Below, piece after piece: positions 48,601 to 56,938 of a stretch of DNA of 64,000 bases. A program made the translations under genes and the position numbers. The stretch spans positions 146,934-210,933 of the forward strand of contig NZ_QJKB01000009.1 of the NCBI RefSeq assembly GCF_003201815.1, read 5' to 3'. This DNA comes from Undibacterium pigrum. Lineage in GTDB: Bacteria; Pseudomonadota; Gammaproteobacteria; Burkholderiales; Burkholderiaceae_D. Every line of letters starts with the position of its first letter. Positions within the stretch are counted from its first letter, which is position 1. Below the pieces are notes generated by a model. The model was not told the DNA's origin and did not search any database. It saw only the letters and a program-made list of their open reading frames with translations.

Positions 48601-49823
48601 TCTATTTGATTGAGGTCAACATTGGCCAGATTGAGTTTCAAATCAGCTTGCAGCTCTGCGGCTTGCCAGTTGATATCGGCTTCACCTTGCAGCTTGCCCT
48701 TGCCTGCGAGTTGCACTGCCAGGTCTTTCAACTTCAGTTGCTGGCCTTGCCAGAACAGGCTGGTCGTCAGCGACTGCACAGGCAAGCCTTGCTTATTGAT
48801 ACTGGCAGCCTGGGCATTTTGCACATGAATGGGGCCGGTCAGGCCAAACGCGGCATTCTTTTTCTTGTCATCGATGACCGGCTTTAATTGTGTCAATATG
48901 CGCAAGTCTGCTTGTGGTGCACCAATTTGCCAGGCAGATGGATCAAAATGCTGGACATCAATATCCAGCTCACGCACATAAGGGGCAGTGAATGCGCTGA
49001 CGCGTGCCTTGGCATGGCCTTGCAGGTTTTTATTGCGGATGTTTTTATCCGCTTCACTATCGAGCACCGCTTCTACCGCAATTTGCATGTCCGGCAAGCT
49101 GCCTGCGACTATACCCTGCAGGATGACGGGTGGTATGCCTTCCTGCACCTTGCCTTGCAGGCTCAGGCGGCTATTCAGTTTGAAAGGCGCGAGGCTGGCC
49201 ATATCAGCTTCACCCTTGATCTTGCCCCAGGGGCTGGTCAGCTCAGTGCTTGCCTTGAATTGCTTGTCTTGAAAAACAAAGCTGCCAGTCAGGGCGCTAA
49301 GTGCCAGGGTTTCTATCTGTTTATTGGTATCGGTCAGCGTAGCGATATGCAGACGCCCGACAGCCAGCCGTGGGGCACTCAGACTAAAAGGTAGACCGAT
49401 ATCAACTGGCACGCTGGCGGCTTTTTTACTGGCCCGGCTGGCGATGGTCAGGTCGCTGACCTGAAGCTGGGTAATATAGATGTGCCGCCGCCATAAAGCA
49501 GTGGCTTGCCATCGCAGTGAAACGGCGCTGGCATGGATATGCAAGTCTTGCGATATGAAACTGAATTCATCCAGTTTAATTTCATCACTCAAAGCGCCCT
49601 GCACGCCCTTGAACTTGAGGCTGCCGACGCTGAAATTTTCCAGCATGGCCAGAGCTAGCCTGGTGCCGCTTTCTGTCTTATAAACCCAGACCAGGCCCAG
49701 ACTGCCAACGACGATGAGTAATAAAAACAGCTTGAAGACGAAGGAACTCAAGCGACGCAAAGGGCGTCGTTTTTTCTTGGGCGACGGCGTTTTTTCAAGC
49801 TGATTTTTTTCGTTTTCGCTCAT
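45666..49823 (-). CDS. tamB: Translocation and assembly module subunit TamB
   Basis: A 1385-residue inner-membrane-anchored protein that spans the periplasm and works with TamA in outer-membrane protein insertion or lipid transport. A basic N-terminus (PSPKKKRRPLRR) precedes one membrane helix (FVFKLFLLLIVVGSLGLVWV); the long remainder is beta-strand-rich with AsmA-like repeats, and the C-terminal 300 residues carry the DUF490/TamB domain. The frame is open 23 codons further upstream, but that part overlaps tamA; the ATG lies one base after the tamA stop. The tamA-tamB pair is standard. Confidence 0.93.
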   Translation of the reverse strand: MSENEKNQLEKTPSPKKKRRPLRRLSSFVFKLFLLLIVVGSLGLVWVYKTESGTRLALAMLENFSVGSLKFKGVQGALSDEIKLDEFSFISQDLHIHASAVSLRWQATALWRRHIYITQLQVSDLTIASRASKKAASVPVDIGLPFSLSAPRLAVGRLHIATLTDTNKQIETLALSALTGSFVFQDKQFKASTELTSPWGKIKGEADMASLAPFKLNSRLSLQGKVQEGIPPVILQGIVAGSLPDMQIAVEAVLDSEADKNIRNKNLQGHAKARVSAFTAPYVRELDIDVQHFDPSAWQIGAPQADLRILTQLKPVIDDKKKNAAFGLTGPIHVQNAQAASINKQGLPVQSLTTSLFWQGQQLKLKDLAVQLAGKGKLQGEADINWQAAELQADLKLNLANVDLNQIDQRLHTSNIKGQFSAQTAKDKSVKLQAKLQDARASLNAEASYQHHKMLLNLDKFDLQAEDAHLQGAGDISFADKQVFNLKASLKDFDPARWVATPTGRLQADFTARGQLAPKLDVKVNLQQLQGQYAGQAVQVGMDARWLQDQQLQVKQLDFRFGKNTLTGQGNWGGADDVLKFNIDAQDLSQLNALLSNWQVALGGNLKADGALRGRFNEPAGSLDALAQQVSIKRGNQQYTIAELKSRLSLANGIKGQFDGEITASHIGGDLPALNAAGATASTAATKSTDKLEKLSLKLQGRRDAHKLSLDTIFPNKQTLSLAAGGSMQADAKNDTAWSWNGQLQALTLNGQPDVRLQSSAPLQVSAQSVRLGSLSLQSSMGKLQLDELEWTPTAIKTSGQISDVQVVEIANLFYPQNAVSGNLRLNAQWKLQLKESAQGEIKLQRQSGDLRFNDPEGTGTSVALGIRDLQLQMKLGGLVAGSAGENLNLDLIADGSRLGLWQVKANTQMSKQNDAWTIPASAPLNGQITAAVPDLQWLGPFLNPGVVLKGKLNADARLSGSIGKPAYRANLAGRELEISFASEGLLLPNGSLDAQIEDKRLKVSNLQFSNTVTNMPRHAQFRDENWIGRKGEFKASGDIDIGKETGSIQAQWTQFPLLQRKDRWLVVSGQANIVETNNIWSLTGKVLADGAYFRLPKLPPPSLSSDVVVIRKTDKVAAKAEADSNKKSLKTRVDVSFDMGPRFVFVGRGLDTGLEGSLRLRSVDGSPLQANGSIRAVKGAYEGYGQQLAIERGILNFQGPPSNPGLNIRALRKGLPVEAGVEVAGTVSAPQVRLVSEPEVPDAEKLSWLVLGRGSDQLASGDASLLMSAATAIFGGDGSRNVPRDIVQGLGFDEFSIGSSSNGSSSRLPGQTIAGSTGTSNATTDQVVSVGKRIMPGLVLSVERGLSDASGGIKLSWQLTRRISITGRTGTESAVDVNYTFSFN

Positions 49824-49824
49824 A

Positions 49825-51690
49825 TCAGAAAGCAATCGCGATAGAAAAATCCAGCCGCACTTTTTTGGCCTGGCGACCATAGGCCAGATCAAGTGCTATC
49901 GGCCCTGCCGGTGTTTTGTAGCGAGCACCGACACCCATGCCCTGCTTTAAATTCAATTCGCGCCAGTTGTCTGCCGCATTACCTACATCCAGAAAAGTCG
50001 CAGCCCCCCAGGAAGAATTCAACCAGTGCACATATTCTGCGCTGGCAGTTGCCAGCACACGGCCACCACGGGTGCTACCTATATGCTGTATGCCCAGGGT
50101 TTGATAACCATAACCGCGAACTGTCGTACTGCCGCCGGTACGGAACAGATAATCTTCAGGAATACCTTCTTCATCCTTGGAAAAGACGGCACCAAGTTCG
50201 GCGCGCAAGATGATGGTATCCGTCTTGCGTATAGGTATCCAGCGTTGATATTTCGCATAGCTGCGGATGAAGCGCTGGTCAGACAGCAAGGCCTTCTCAG
50301 AGGCTGCAAGATCGAATTGCAATATCTGGCCTTTGCGCGGATCAAAAGGCTGATCAACATCGCGCCAGGTCCAGCCTATGCTGGCAACCAGGGCCTTGTT
50401 GACTTCTTCTGCTTCGCCGTCTGGAGAAATTTTTTCCCTGACGATATTCAAGCCCAGGCGTTGTTCCAGATGCCCGCGTGTACTGGTGCGTTTTACGCCG
50501 AGGGCATTGCGGCTGGAACGTACACCGGCAATATTTTCGCGTTCTACCAGAACACCAAAAGAATCAAGGAACTTGCTCTCTCTCGGTGGCAGATAAATAT
50601 CGACATAGCCTAGCTGACGGCGTTGCTCCAGTCTGAGGGCGCTGCGTAAATCCCAGGCCTGATCGAGGATATTGCGGTCACGATAGGCGACTTCGCTGCG
50701 GTAGCCTGTATTGGTGCTATAACCCAGGCCAAAACTCAGGTCACGCGCCTGGCGCTCCACGACCGTGACATCAACCGGCACGGCCCCGGCTTTCTCAGGA
50801 TCGGGATCGATGCCCACTGCGACGGTGGCAAAGTAAGCCGAGTTTTGCAGAGATCGCTGGAAATCCAGCAAGCGTGAACGTGAATAGACTTCGCCTTTTT
50901 GCGGTGCCTGATAACGTTCTATCAGCCAGGAAGGGTAACGCTGCAAACCGGTAACGCGCAATTCACCCAGGGTAAACACCGGGCCACTATCGACTTCGAC
51001 TTGCAGCATGCCACTATGCTGGTCAGCATCTATTTTTGCCTCACTGGCAGTCATGCTTGCGGCAGCATAGGCATCGGAGCGCAAACTCTCCAGCAATTGG
51101 TTCTTGGAATCTGACCAGTCAGCTTCCCGGAATGGCTGGCCTACTGCCAGTCCCCAGTCTTCTTGCAGGGCACGCCGTCTTTTGGTAACGGCTTTGTCAC
51201 CAGCATCAATTGCGTCTGCCATGGGGCCCAGCACCTTCAAAGACACGTTTTCTATGATGGTGCGCTGGCCAGCGTCCACAGTGACATGGACGACTTTATT
51301 TGTGGTGGCAGGAGCTAGGGCCTGATCTGGATTATCAAACTGGATTTGTGGCGAAAAATAACCCTCTGTGGCGAGGATATTGCTGATATCCAGGCGTAAT
51401 CTCTTGATCAGTCCAGGGGTAATATTCTGGGCTTCGGCATTGCTGGCAAATTCAGGAATATGTTCCCTCAGCAAATCAGCCCAATGTGATTTGGCAGCGA
51501 CCAGTTGCAGGCGGCCACTGCTGGTGGTGGAAACAGTCTCGTTATCCGCTTCAGGTATTTGCACAGCAGGAGCAACAGCAGGTGCAGGCAGGACTTCAGT
51601 TTGTGCCACCTGCTGCGCTCTCACTAAGCCTGCGCTGCAAAAACCGGCAGCGCAGAATAATAGCAATAAGGGCCGCAGTCTTATCTGCAT
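49825..51690 (-). CDS. tamA: Translocation and assembly module subunit TamA (Omp85 family)
   Basis: Outer-membrane Omp85-type barrel, 621 residues. The signal peptide MQIRLRPLLLLFCAAGFCSAGLVRA is followed by three POTRA-type domains (about residues 60-290) and a 16-strand barrel with the family's closing segment (VGARYKTPAGPIALDLAYG) and terminal Phe. An upstream start (51720) overlaps tolR by 20 bases and adds a hydrophilic stretch, so the internal ATG is chosen. It sits 10 bases after tolR and one base before tamB, and appears co-transcribed with both. Confidence 0.93.
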   Translation of the reverse strand: MQIRLRPLLLLFCAAGFCSAGLVRAQQVAQTEVLPAPAVAPAVQIPEADNETVSTTSSGRLQLVAAKSHWADLLREHIPEFASNAEAQNITPGLIKRLRLDISNILATEGYFSPQIQFDNPDQALAPATTNKVVHVTVDAGQRTIIENVSLKVLGPMADAIDAGDKAVTKRRRALQEDWGLAVGQPFREADWSDSKNQLLESLRSDAYAAASMTASEAKIDADQHSGMLQVEVDSGPVFTLGELRVTGLQRYPSWLIERYQAPQKGEVYSRSRLLDFQRSLQNSAYFATVAVGIDPDPEKAGAVPVDVTVVERQARDLSFGLGYSTNTGYRSEVAYRDRNILDQAWDLRSALRLEQRRQLGYVDIYLPPRESKFLDSFGVLVERENIAGVRSSRNALGVKRTSTRGHLEQRLGLNIVREKISPDGEAEEVNKALVASIGWTWRDVDQPFDPRKGQILQFDLAASEKALLSDQRFIRSYAKYQRWIPIRKTDTIILRAELGAVFSKDEEGIPEDYLFRTGGSTTVRGYGYQTLGIQHIGSTRGGRVLATASAEYVHWLNSSWGAATFLDVGNAADNWRELNLKQGMGVGARYKTPAGPIALDLAYGRQAKKVRLDFSIAIAF

Positions 51691-51700
51691 CTGCGGAAAC

Positions 51701-52144
51701 TCACTTGGTCGCCAGACCAACGCGATTGATACCCAGTTTTTTTGCTTCTGAAATCACTTGTATGACCTCGTCATAAATCATGCCTTTGTCAGCAGACACC
51801 AGTACCGATAGTTCAGGCTTGGCATCATGATACTCGCGTAGTTTTTGCATCAACTGCTTGCGGTCTTTTGCTTCTTCCTTGCTTTCCTGGCGGTTATTGC
51901 CATTGTTACCGGCTTTGCTATTGATGCTGATGGTTGAAGCTGCATCGGGCCGCAAAGTGATTTCTATGTAATCAGATGGCGGTTGGGTAGATTGTCCGGC
52001 AGTGGGCAGATTGATGACGCTGGGATTGGTCATCGGTGCGCACACCATGAAAATCACCAGCAACACCAGCATCACGTCGATATACGGAACGACGTTGATT
52101 TCTGCCTTGAATTTGCGTTTACGTTCGCCACGCAGTGTACTCAT
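51701..52144 (-). CDS. tolR: Tol-Pal system protein TolR (ExbD family)
   Basis: A 147-residue inner-membrane protein with one N-terminal membrane helix (EINVVPYIDVMLVLLVIFMV, which includes the essential Asp of the proton channel) and a periplasmic domain. A TolR-like Asn/Gly linker is present (residues about 75-90). It follows tolQ by 15 bases. The usual tolA, tolB and pal do not follow; tamA does. TolR rather than ExbD is preferred because of the ybgC-tolQ context. Confidence 0.92.
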   Translation of the reverse strand: MSTLRGERKRKFKAEINVVPYIDVMLVLLVIFMVCAPMTNPSVINLPTAGQSTQPPSDYIEITLRPDAASTISINSKAGNNGNNRQESKEEAKDRKQLMQKLREYHDAKPELSVLVSADKGMIYDEVIQVISEAKKLGINRVGLATK

Positions 52145-52159
52145 GCTATCTCACTCACC

Positions 52160-52855
52160 CTAGCGTGACTGACGCTGGAGAATGTTGGAGAATTCCTCGA
52201 TAAAGGTTTCAAAGCGTATCGCCAGCCTGTCTATGTCGTGAGAATAACGGTTATAGGCAAGCACGGCAGGGATAGCAGCAAACAAACCTATCGCGGTAGC
52301 AATCAGGGCTTCAGCAATACCAGGGGCCACCGCAGCCAGCGTCGCCTGCTGCACATTGGCCAGGCCACGGAAAGAATTCATGATGCCCCAGACTGTACCG
52401 AACAAACCTATATAAGGCGAGACAGAACCAACGGAAGCGAGGAAAGACAGATGAGACTCAAGCAAATCCATTTCACGCTGATAAGACGCACGCATAGCAC
52501 GACGGGCACCGTCGAGCATGGCACCGGCATCCAGCGCTGCCTTGTTGGCGGTTTTTACCTTGTGGTATTCGCTCATGCCTGCTTCGAAGATGCGCTCAAG
52601 CGCGCCACTGGTGTCGCGGCCAGTACGACGGCTATTGGTGGCTGCCGCATACAAATCAACCAGGTTTCCGCCCGACCAGAAATTGCGTTCAAACTCTTCG
52701 GTTTGTCCGCGGGCTTTTTTGATGGCAAACATTTTACTGAAGATATAAGTCCAGCTCGTCAGTGACACGCCTAACAGCAATGCCATCACCAGTTGCACCA
52801 GAATCGAGGCATTTGTGATCAGACTTAAAAATGAGAGGTCTTGGGTAACAGTCAT
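52160..52855 (-). CDS. tolQ: Tol-Pal system protein TolQ (ExbB/MotA family)
   Basis: A 231-residue inner-membrane protein with three helices. The first is near residues 15-40; the conserved segments SVSPYIGLFGTVWGIMNSF and AVAPGIAEALIATAIGLFAAIPAVLAYN are typical of TolQ. With TolR it forms the proton-driven motor that drives outer-membrane constriction at division. It lies 60 bp after ybgC and just before tolR. Confidence 0.94.
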   Translation of the reverse strand: MTVTQDLSFLSLITNASILVQLVMALLLGVSLTSWTYIFSKMFAIKKARGQTEEFERNFWSGGNLVDLYAAATNSRRTGRDTSGALERIFEAGMSEYHKVKTANKAALDAGAMLDGARRAMRASYQREMDLLESHLSFLASVGSVSPYIGLFGTVWGIMNSFRGLANVQQATLAAVAPGIAEALIATAIGLFAAIPAVLAYNRYSHDIDRLAIRFETFIEEFSNILQRQSR

Positions 52856-52915
52856 ATTGAATCAATTCAAAAACAAAACACCGGGCATGATTGCAGCCCT
52901 AAAATAAAAATAATC

Positions 52916-53314
52916 TCAGCCTATCTTTGCCAGCACTTCAGCAGGAATAGCCGCTGGCCTGACTTCAGCCTTGCTGACACAACCTACCTTGATCTGGCCT
53001 GAGGCCAGCAAACGCTGGCCACACCAGGCTTCCTGCACGAACTGTACAGATGCCCTGCCCAGCTTTTCGACCACGACAGTGAGTCTTAGTTCATCATCGA
53101 GCCTGGCGGGTGCATGATACTCGACTGCGGTGGCTTTGACGACAAACATCAAGCCATGCTCATCAGCCATTTGCTGTTGATTGACGCCTGCAGCCCTGAG
53201 CCACTCGGTGCGGGCGCGCTCAAAAAACTTCAGGTAATTCGCATAAAAAACGATGCCACCGGCATCAGTGTCTTCGTAGTAGACCCTGACCGGCCATACA
53301 AATTCTGTTTTCAT
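52916..53314 (-). CDS. ybgC: Tol-Pal-associated acyl-CoA thioesterase YbgC
   Basis: A 132-residue HotDog-fold thioesterase. The active-site region YYEDTDAGGIVFYANYLKFFERAR has the catalytic Asp and the family's FERAR pattern. YbgC acts on acyl-CoA, possibly linked to phospholipid metabolism. It heads the ybgC-tolQ-tolR-tamA-tamB run. Confidence 0.94.
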   Translation of the reverse strand: MKTEFVWPVRVYYEDTDAGGIVFYANYLKFFERARTEWLRAAGVNQQQMADEHGLMFVVKATAVEYHAPARLDDELRLTVVVEKLGRASVQFVQEAWCGQRLLASGQIKVGCVSKAEVRPAAIPAEVLAKIG

Positions 53315-53433
53315 AGTATAAACTTTACCAGCTATTCAGTGCGTATATTTACTCTTTGTCACTCAAACATGCACTTGCTGCCATTGTAGCTGGCAGCAAG
53401 CAGACTAAATCAAGTAAACAAATCAGGTGAAAA

Positions 53434-54186
53434 TCACGCAATATTACGCTTGATGACCAGCGGGCCATAGCCCTGGCAAGTAGGCATCATTTCTATGTGA
53501 TTGATATTCACATGCGCAGGCAAAGTAGCGATCCAATAGGCTGTTTCCGCGATATCAACAGCCGTCAGTGGCACTGTGCCTTCATAAACTTTGGCGGCCG
53601 CATCATCATTGCCACGAAAGCGCACATTGGAAAATTCAGTACCGCCGCAGAGACCTGGAGCAATATTGGTGGCACGTACACCTGTACCAACCAGGTCAGC
53701 ACGCAAATTGCGAGTGAACTGATCAACGAAAGCCTTGGTGGCACCATACACATTGCCGCCGGGATAAGGTGTTTCACCAGCCACCGAGCCTATATTGATG
53801 ACCGTACCAGTACCGCGGGCCACCATGTCTGGCAGGACAGCTCTGGTGACTGCCACCAGGCCCTTGGTGTTGGTGTCTATCATGGTATCCCATTCATCCT
53901 GGGATGCCAGATGGGCTGGTTCTGTACCCAGCGCCAGGCCAGCATTGTTGACCAGCACATCAATATTTTTCCATTCTGCACTTAAACCAGCCAAAGCCTG
54001 TTTGATGGAGTCTTTGCTGGTCACATCCAACGTTACTGGCAACAAGGCAGCGCCAAGTTCTGCTTTCAAGGCATCCAGCCTGTCTGTACGACGGGCGGCA
54101 GCGATGACTTTATGCCCTTCGCGGACAAATTTGCGGGCCATTTCTTCACCAAAACCTGAGCTTGCGCCTGTAATCAATACGATCAT
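53434..54186 (-). CDS. Short-chain dehydrogenase, YdfG-like
   Basis: A 250-residue classical SDR. The cofactor motif TGASSGFG is at the start, NNAG in the middle (DVLVNNAGLALG), and the catalytic Ser-Tyr-Lys in NIGSVAGETPYPGGNVYGATK. The closest known type is YdfG, an NADP-dependent 3-hydroxy acid (L-allo-threonine) dehydrogenase; the segment around FSNVRFRGNDDAAAKVYEG fits that group. Monocistronic, diverging from glyA. Confidence 0.88.
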   Translation of the reverse strand: MIVLITGASSGFGEEMARKFVREGHKVIAAARRTDRLDALKAELGAALLPVTLDVTSKDSIKQALAGLSAEWKNIDVLVNNAGLALGTEPAHLASQDEWDTMIDTNTKGLVAVTRAVLPDMVARGTGTVINIGSVAGETPYPGGNVYGATKAFVDQFTRNLRADLVGTGVRATNIAPGLCGGTEFSNVRFRGNDDAAAKVYEGTVPLTAVDIAETAYWIATLPAHVNINHIEMMPTCQGYGPLVIKRNIA

Positions 54187-54390
54187 GCTGAATTCCTTAA
54201 GTTTTTATAGGTAATTTGCCTAGCTGACGTTTGCAGCTCTGAAGCATACTATTTTAAGTGGTTTTGTCATCCAATATCGGGAAGCTAAAAATTTCAGGTC
54301 AATACTTGTGTGAAAATTAATTTTTACTATACCACTGCTGACACTTGCCCATTCAAACGCCATCACGTAAAATCCTTGCACCATTTCATC

Positions 54391-54520
54391 TCACGTGACT
54401 GGCGAAGTGGCCATATCTGCCCTGTTAGACGGGCAAGCATCCTGGCCCAAGATGGAGATCCATCGGGAAGCGTGAGATTTCGGAGTCAATCTGACTCCAG
54501 CCGTGCGCCTGGGTAGCCTG
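54391..54520 (+). ncRNA. ZTP riboswitch (pfl RNA) upstream of glyA
   Basis: The 5' motif CGTGACTGGCG (54394-54404) and 3' motif GCGCCTGGG (54505-54513) are the conserved halves of the ZTP/ZMP-sensing pfl riboswitch. Between them lie hairpins TGCCC/GGGCA, GATGG-AGAT-CCATC followed by GGGAAGCGTG, and GGAGTC/GACTCC. The class senses the purine intermediate ZMP/ZTP when 10-formyl-THF is short and turns on one-carbon genes such as glyA. No U-tract terminator follows before the start codon, so control is perhaps at translation or by another hairpin (AATGAGG/CCTCATT, 54532-54568). Confidence 0.87.
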
Positions 54521-54610
54521 ATGGTAAAAGCAATGAGGCTGCCCCTATCCGTTTCAGACACCTCATTAACAACAATCATTGTTTATTAACAGGAATAATC
54601 AGGAACCGCC

Positions 54611-55861
54611 ATGTTTGCAAAAAATCATACCCTCGCCAACGTAGATCCAGAACTGTTTGCTACGATACAAAAAGAAAACGTCCGTCAACAAGAGCATATC
54701 GAGTTGATCGCCTCTGAAAACTATTGTTCCCCAGCCGTCATGGAAGCCCAGGGCTCCCAGTTGACCAACAAATATGCTGAAGGCTATCCAGGCAAGCGCT
54801 ACTACGGTGGTTGCGAGCATGTGGATGTGGTCGAGCAACTGGCCATTGATCGCTTGAAGCAATTGTTCAATGCCAATTTCGCCAATGTGCAGCCTAACTC
54901 CGGCTCACAAGCCAACCAGGGCGTGTTCTTTGCCTTGCTGAATCCAGGCGACACCATCATGGGCATGAGCCTGGCTGAAGGTGGTCACCTGACCCACGGC
55001 ATGCCTTTGAATATGTCTGGCAAATGGTTCAATGTCGTGTCTTATGGCCTCAATGAGCAAGAAGATATCGACTACGACGCCATGGAAAAACTGGCGCGTG
55101 AAACCAAGCCTAAACTGATCATCGCCGGCGCCTCTGCATTTGCCTTGCGCATAGACTTTGAACGTTTCTCCAAAATCGCCAAGGAAATCGGCGCTTACTT
55201 CATGGTCGACATGGCCCACTATGCTGGCTTGATCGCGGCTGGCGTGTATCCTAACCCTGTGCCTTTTGCGGACGTCGTCACATCCACAACCCACAAGAGC
55301 CTGCGCGGCCCACGTGGCGGTATCATCTTGACGAATGATGAAGCGATTTCCAAGAAAATCAATTCTGCGATCTTCCCTGGTTTGCAAGGCGGTCCTTTGA
55401 TGCATGTTATCGCTGGTAAAGCAGTTGCGTTCAAAGAGGCGTTGACACCAGAGTTCAAGGCTTACCAGGAACAAGTCGTCAAGAATGCTGCTGCCCTGGC
55501 AAACACCCTGACTGAACGTGGTCTGCGTATTGTTTCCGGCCGCACTGAATCGCACGTCATGCTGGTGGACTTGCGCCCTAAAGGTTTGACAGGCAAGGAA
55601 GCGGAAGCCATACTGGGCTCTGCCCACATGACTTGCAACAAGAACGGCATTCCGAATGACCCGCAAAAACCTATGGTGACTTCCGGTATACGCCTGGGTA
55701 GCCCTGCTTTCACTACCCGTGGCTTCAAGGAAGAACAAGCTGTTAAAGTGGGTAACCTGATTGCTGATGTACTCGACAATCCGCATGATGCAGCGACGAT
55801 AGAACGTGTGAAAGCTGAAGTCAAACAATTGACTGATGCATTCCCTGTTTATCAAGCGTAA
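54611..55861 (+). CDS. glyA: Serine hydroxymethyltransferase
   Basis: PLP-dependent enzyme, 416 residues, that converts serine and THF to glycine and 5,10-methylene-THF. The PLP lysine lies in [13 protein letters not shown]; other family segments include [31 protein letters not shown] and VDMAHYAGL. Length is as expected. AGGAA is 5 bases before the ATG. The leader has a ZTP riboswitch, which fits a one-carbon gene. A terminator separates it from nrdR. Confidence 0.98.
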   Translation: MFAKNHTLANVDPELFATIQKENVRQQEHIELIASENYCSPAVMEAQGSQLTNKYAEGYPGKRYYGGCEHVDVVEQLAIDRLKQLFNANFANVQPNSGSQANQGVFFALLNPGDTIMGMSLAEGGHLTHGMPLNMSGKWFNVVSYGLNEQEDIDYDAMEKLARETKPKLIIAGASAFALRIDFERFSKIAKEIGAYFMVDMAHYAGLIAAGVYPNPVPFADVVTSTTHKSLRGPRGGIILTNDEAISKKINSAIFPGLQGGPLMHVIAGKAVAFKEALTPEFKAYQEQVVKNAAALANTLTERGLRIVSGRTESHVMLVDLRPKGLTGKEAEAILGSAHMTCNKNGIPNDPQKPMVTSGIRLGSPAFTTRGFKEEQAVKVGNLIADVLDNPHDAATIERVKAEVKQLTDAFPVYQA

Positions 55862-55921
55862 TAGATTCATCAAGCTTAAGAGATTTAACCAAAGCAAGGC
55901 TTAAGTATCAGGCAGCACAAT

Positions 55922-55950
55922 AAAAAGCCACTCGCTTGAGTGGCTTTTTT
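55922..55950 (+). terminator. Intrinsic terminator between glyA and nrdR
   Basis: Stem AAAAAGCCACTC/GAGTGGCTTTTT with GCTT loop and a closing T-run. Confidence 0.93.
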
Positions 55951-56001
55951 GTATCAGGCAATTATAAAATCAATTATAAAAACCAATGGAGCACATTAAA
56001 C

Positions 56002-56454
56002 ATGAAATGCCCTTTTTGCCACAATGATGATACCCAGGTCATCGACACCCGCGTTTCGGAAGAAGGCAATGTCATACGTCGCCGTCGCCGCTGTGCTGAT
56101 TGCGACAAGCGTTTTACCACCTATGAACGCATAGAACTTGTGATGCCCGTCATCGTCAAGAAAAATGGCAGCCGTACAGAATATGAAACCGCCAAGCTGC
56201 GCGCCAGCCTGATGCTGGCCCTGCGCAAGCGCCCGGTATCTGCCGAGGCAGTCGAGACAGCCATACAAAGAATAGAAGAAAAATTATTGTCCAGCGGAGA
56301 GCGCGAAGTCATGTCCGGCCACCTGGGTGAACTGGTCATGCGCGAATTAAAACGCCTCGACAAAATCGCCTACATCCGCTTCGCTTCTGTCTACAAAAGC
56401 TTTGAGGATGTATCCGAATTTGCCGAGGCGATACAAGAGGTCAGGAAAAGCTGA
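56002..56454 (+). CDS. nrdR: Transcriptional repressor NrdR
   Basis: A 150-residue zinc-ribbon/ATP-cone repressor of ribonucleotide reductase genes. The zinc cysteines C3, C6, C31 and C34 (MKCPFC and RCADC) are in place, followed by the ATP cone (about 49-139; [19 protein letters not shown]). A longer frame upstream is rejected because MKCPFC is the usual start. The glyA-nrdR order is common in Proteobacteria. Confidence 0.97.
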   Translation: MKCPFCHNDDTQVIDTRVSEEGNVIRRRRRCADCDKRFTTYERIELVMPVIVKKNGSRTEYETAKLRASLMLALRKRPVSAEAVETAIQRIEEKLLSSGEREVMSGHLGELVMRELKRLDKIAYIRFASVYKSFEDVSEFAEAIQEVRKS

Positions 56455-56464
56455 GATAAAAAGC

Positions 56465-56905
56465 TTATTTATACCAGCAATTAGCCATGCCAAGTGCTCC
56501 TGAAGCTGTGCGAGCACCTGCATTGTCAATAGTCAAAGTACCACAGGCATCTCCAGCCATCTTATTGACTGGAACAGCCTGGATTCTGTACGTTGTTGGT
56601 GTCGTCGGTATAGCAAAGCTAATATTGTAGTCAACATTCCCACCAGTTGCGCCAGCGGGACTAACCAGAATTGGCAATGCTACAGCCGTGCCTCCTTTAT
56701 CAACATCATACTTTTCATTAATTGCCAGAAAAGCCTCCAAAAACTGCACATTTTCTGTCAATTTGGCTTTTGCGTCATTCCGTCGCCCCTTCCTTACATT
56801 GTCAAGGTAAGAAGGCACAGCAACTGCACCTATCAGTGCCAATATCACGACAACAATCATGACTTCTATCAGGGTAAAACCTTTTTCAGTTTTTCGTGGC
56901 AACAC
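56465..56905 (-). CDS. pilE: Type IV pilin PilE-like
   Basis: A 146-residue type IV pilin with a prepilin peptidase site KG/FTLIEVMIVV (cleavage after G9; Glu at +5 of the mature protein). The N-terminal helix is followed by a globular domain ending with two Cys (GDACGTL and MANCWYK) that should close the D-loop. The start is GTG with AGAGG 6 bases upstream. It is the last gene in the fimT-pilV-pilW-pilX-pilY1 run and is of minor-pilin rather than major-pilin size. Confidence 0.9.
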   Translation of the reverse strand: MLPRKTEKGFTLIEVMIVVVILALIGAVAVPSYLDNVRKGRRNDAKAKLTENVQFLEAFLAINEKYDVDKGGTAVALPILVSPAGATGGNVDYNISFAIPTTPTTYRIQAVPVNKMAGDACGTLTIDNAGARTASGALGMANCWYK

Positions 56906-56938
56906 GTAACACCTCTACTTAATTATCTGTTGAACTTC

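Noticed and set aside
49821..49892. Longer TamB start
   Set aside because: The extra 23 residues are the out-of-frame end of tamA; the ATG one base after the tamA stop gives the normal basic N-terminus.
53590..53625. RGNDDA in the dehydrogenase as another repeat-derived insertion like that in hsdR
   Set aside because: The DNA there is not a palindrome and the residues fit the YdfG family's own GDDE-type segment.
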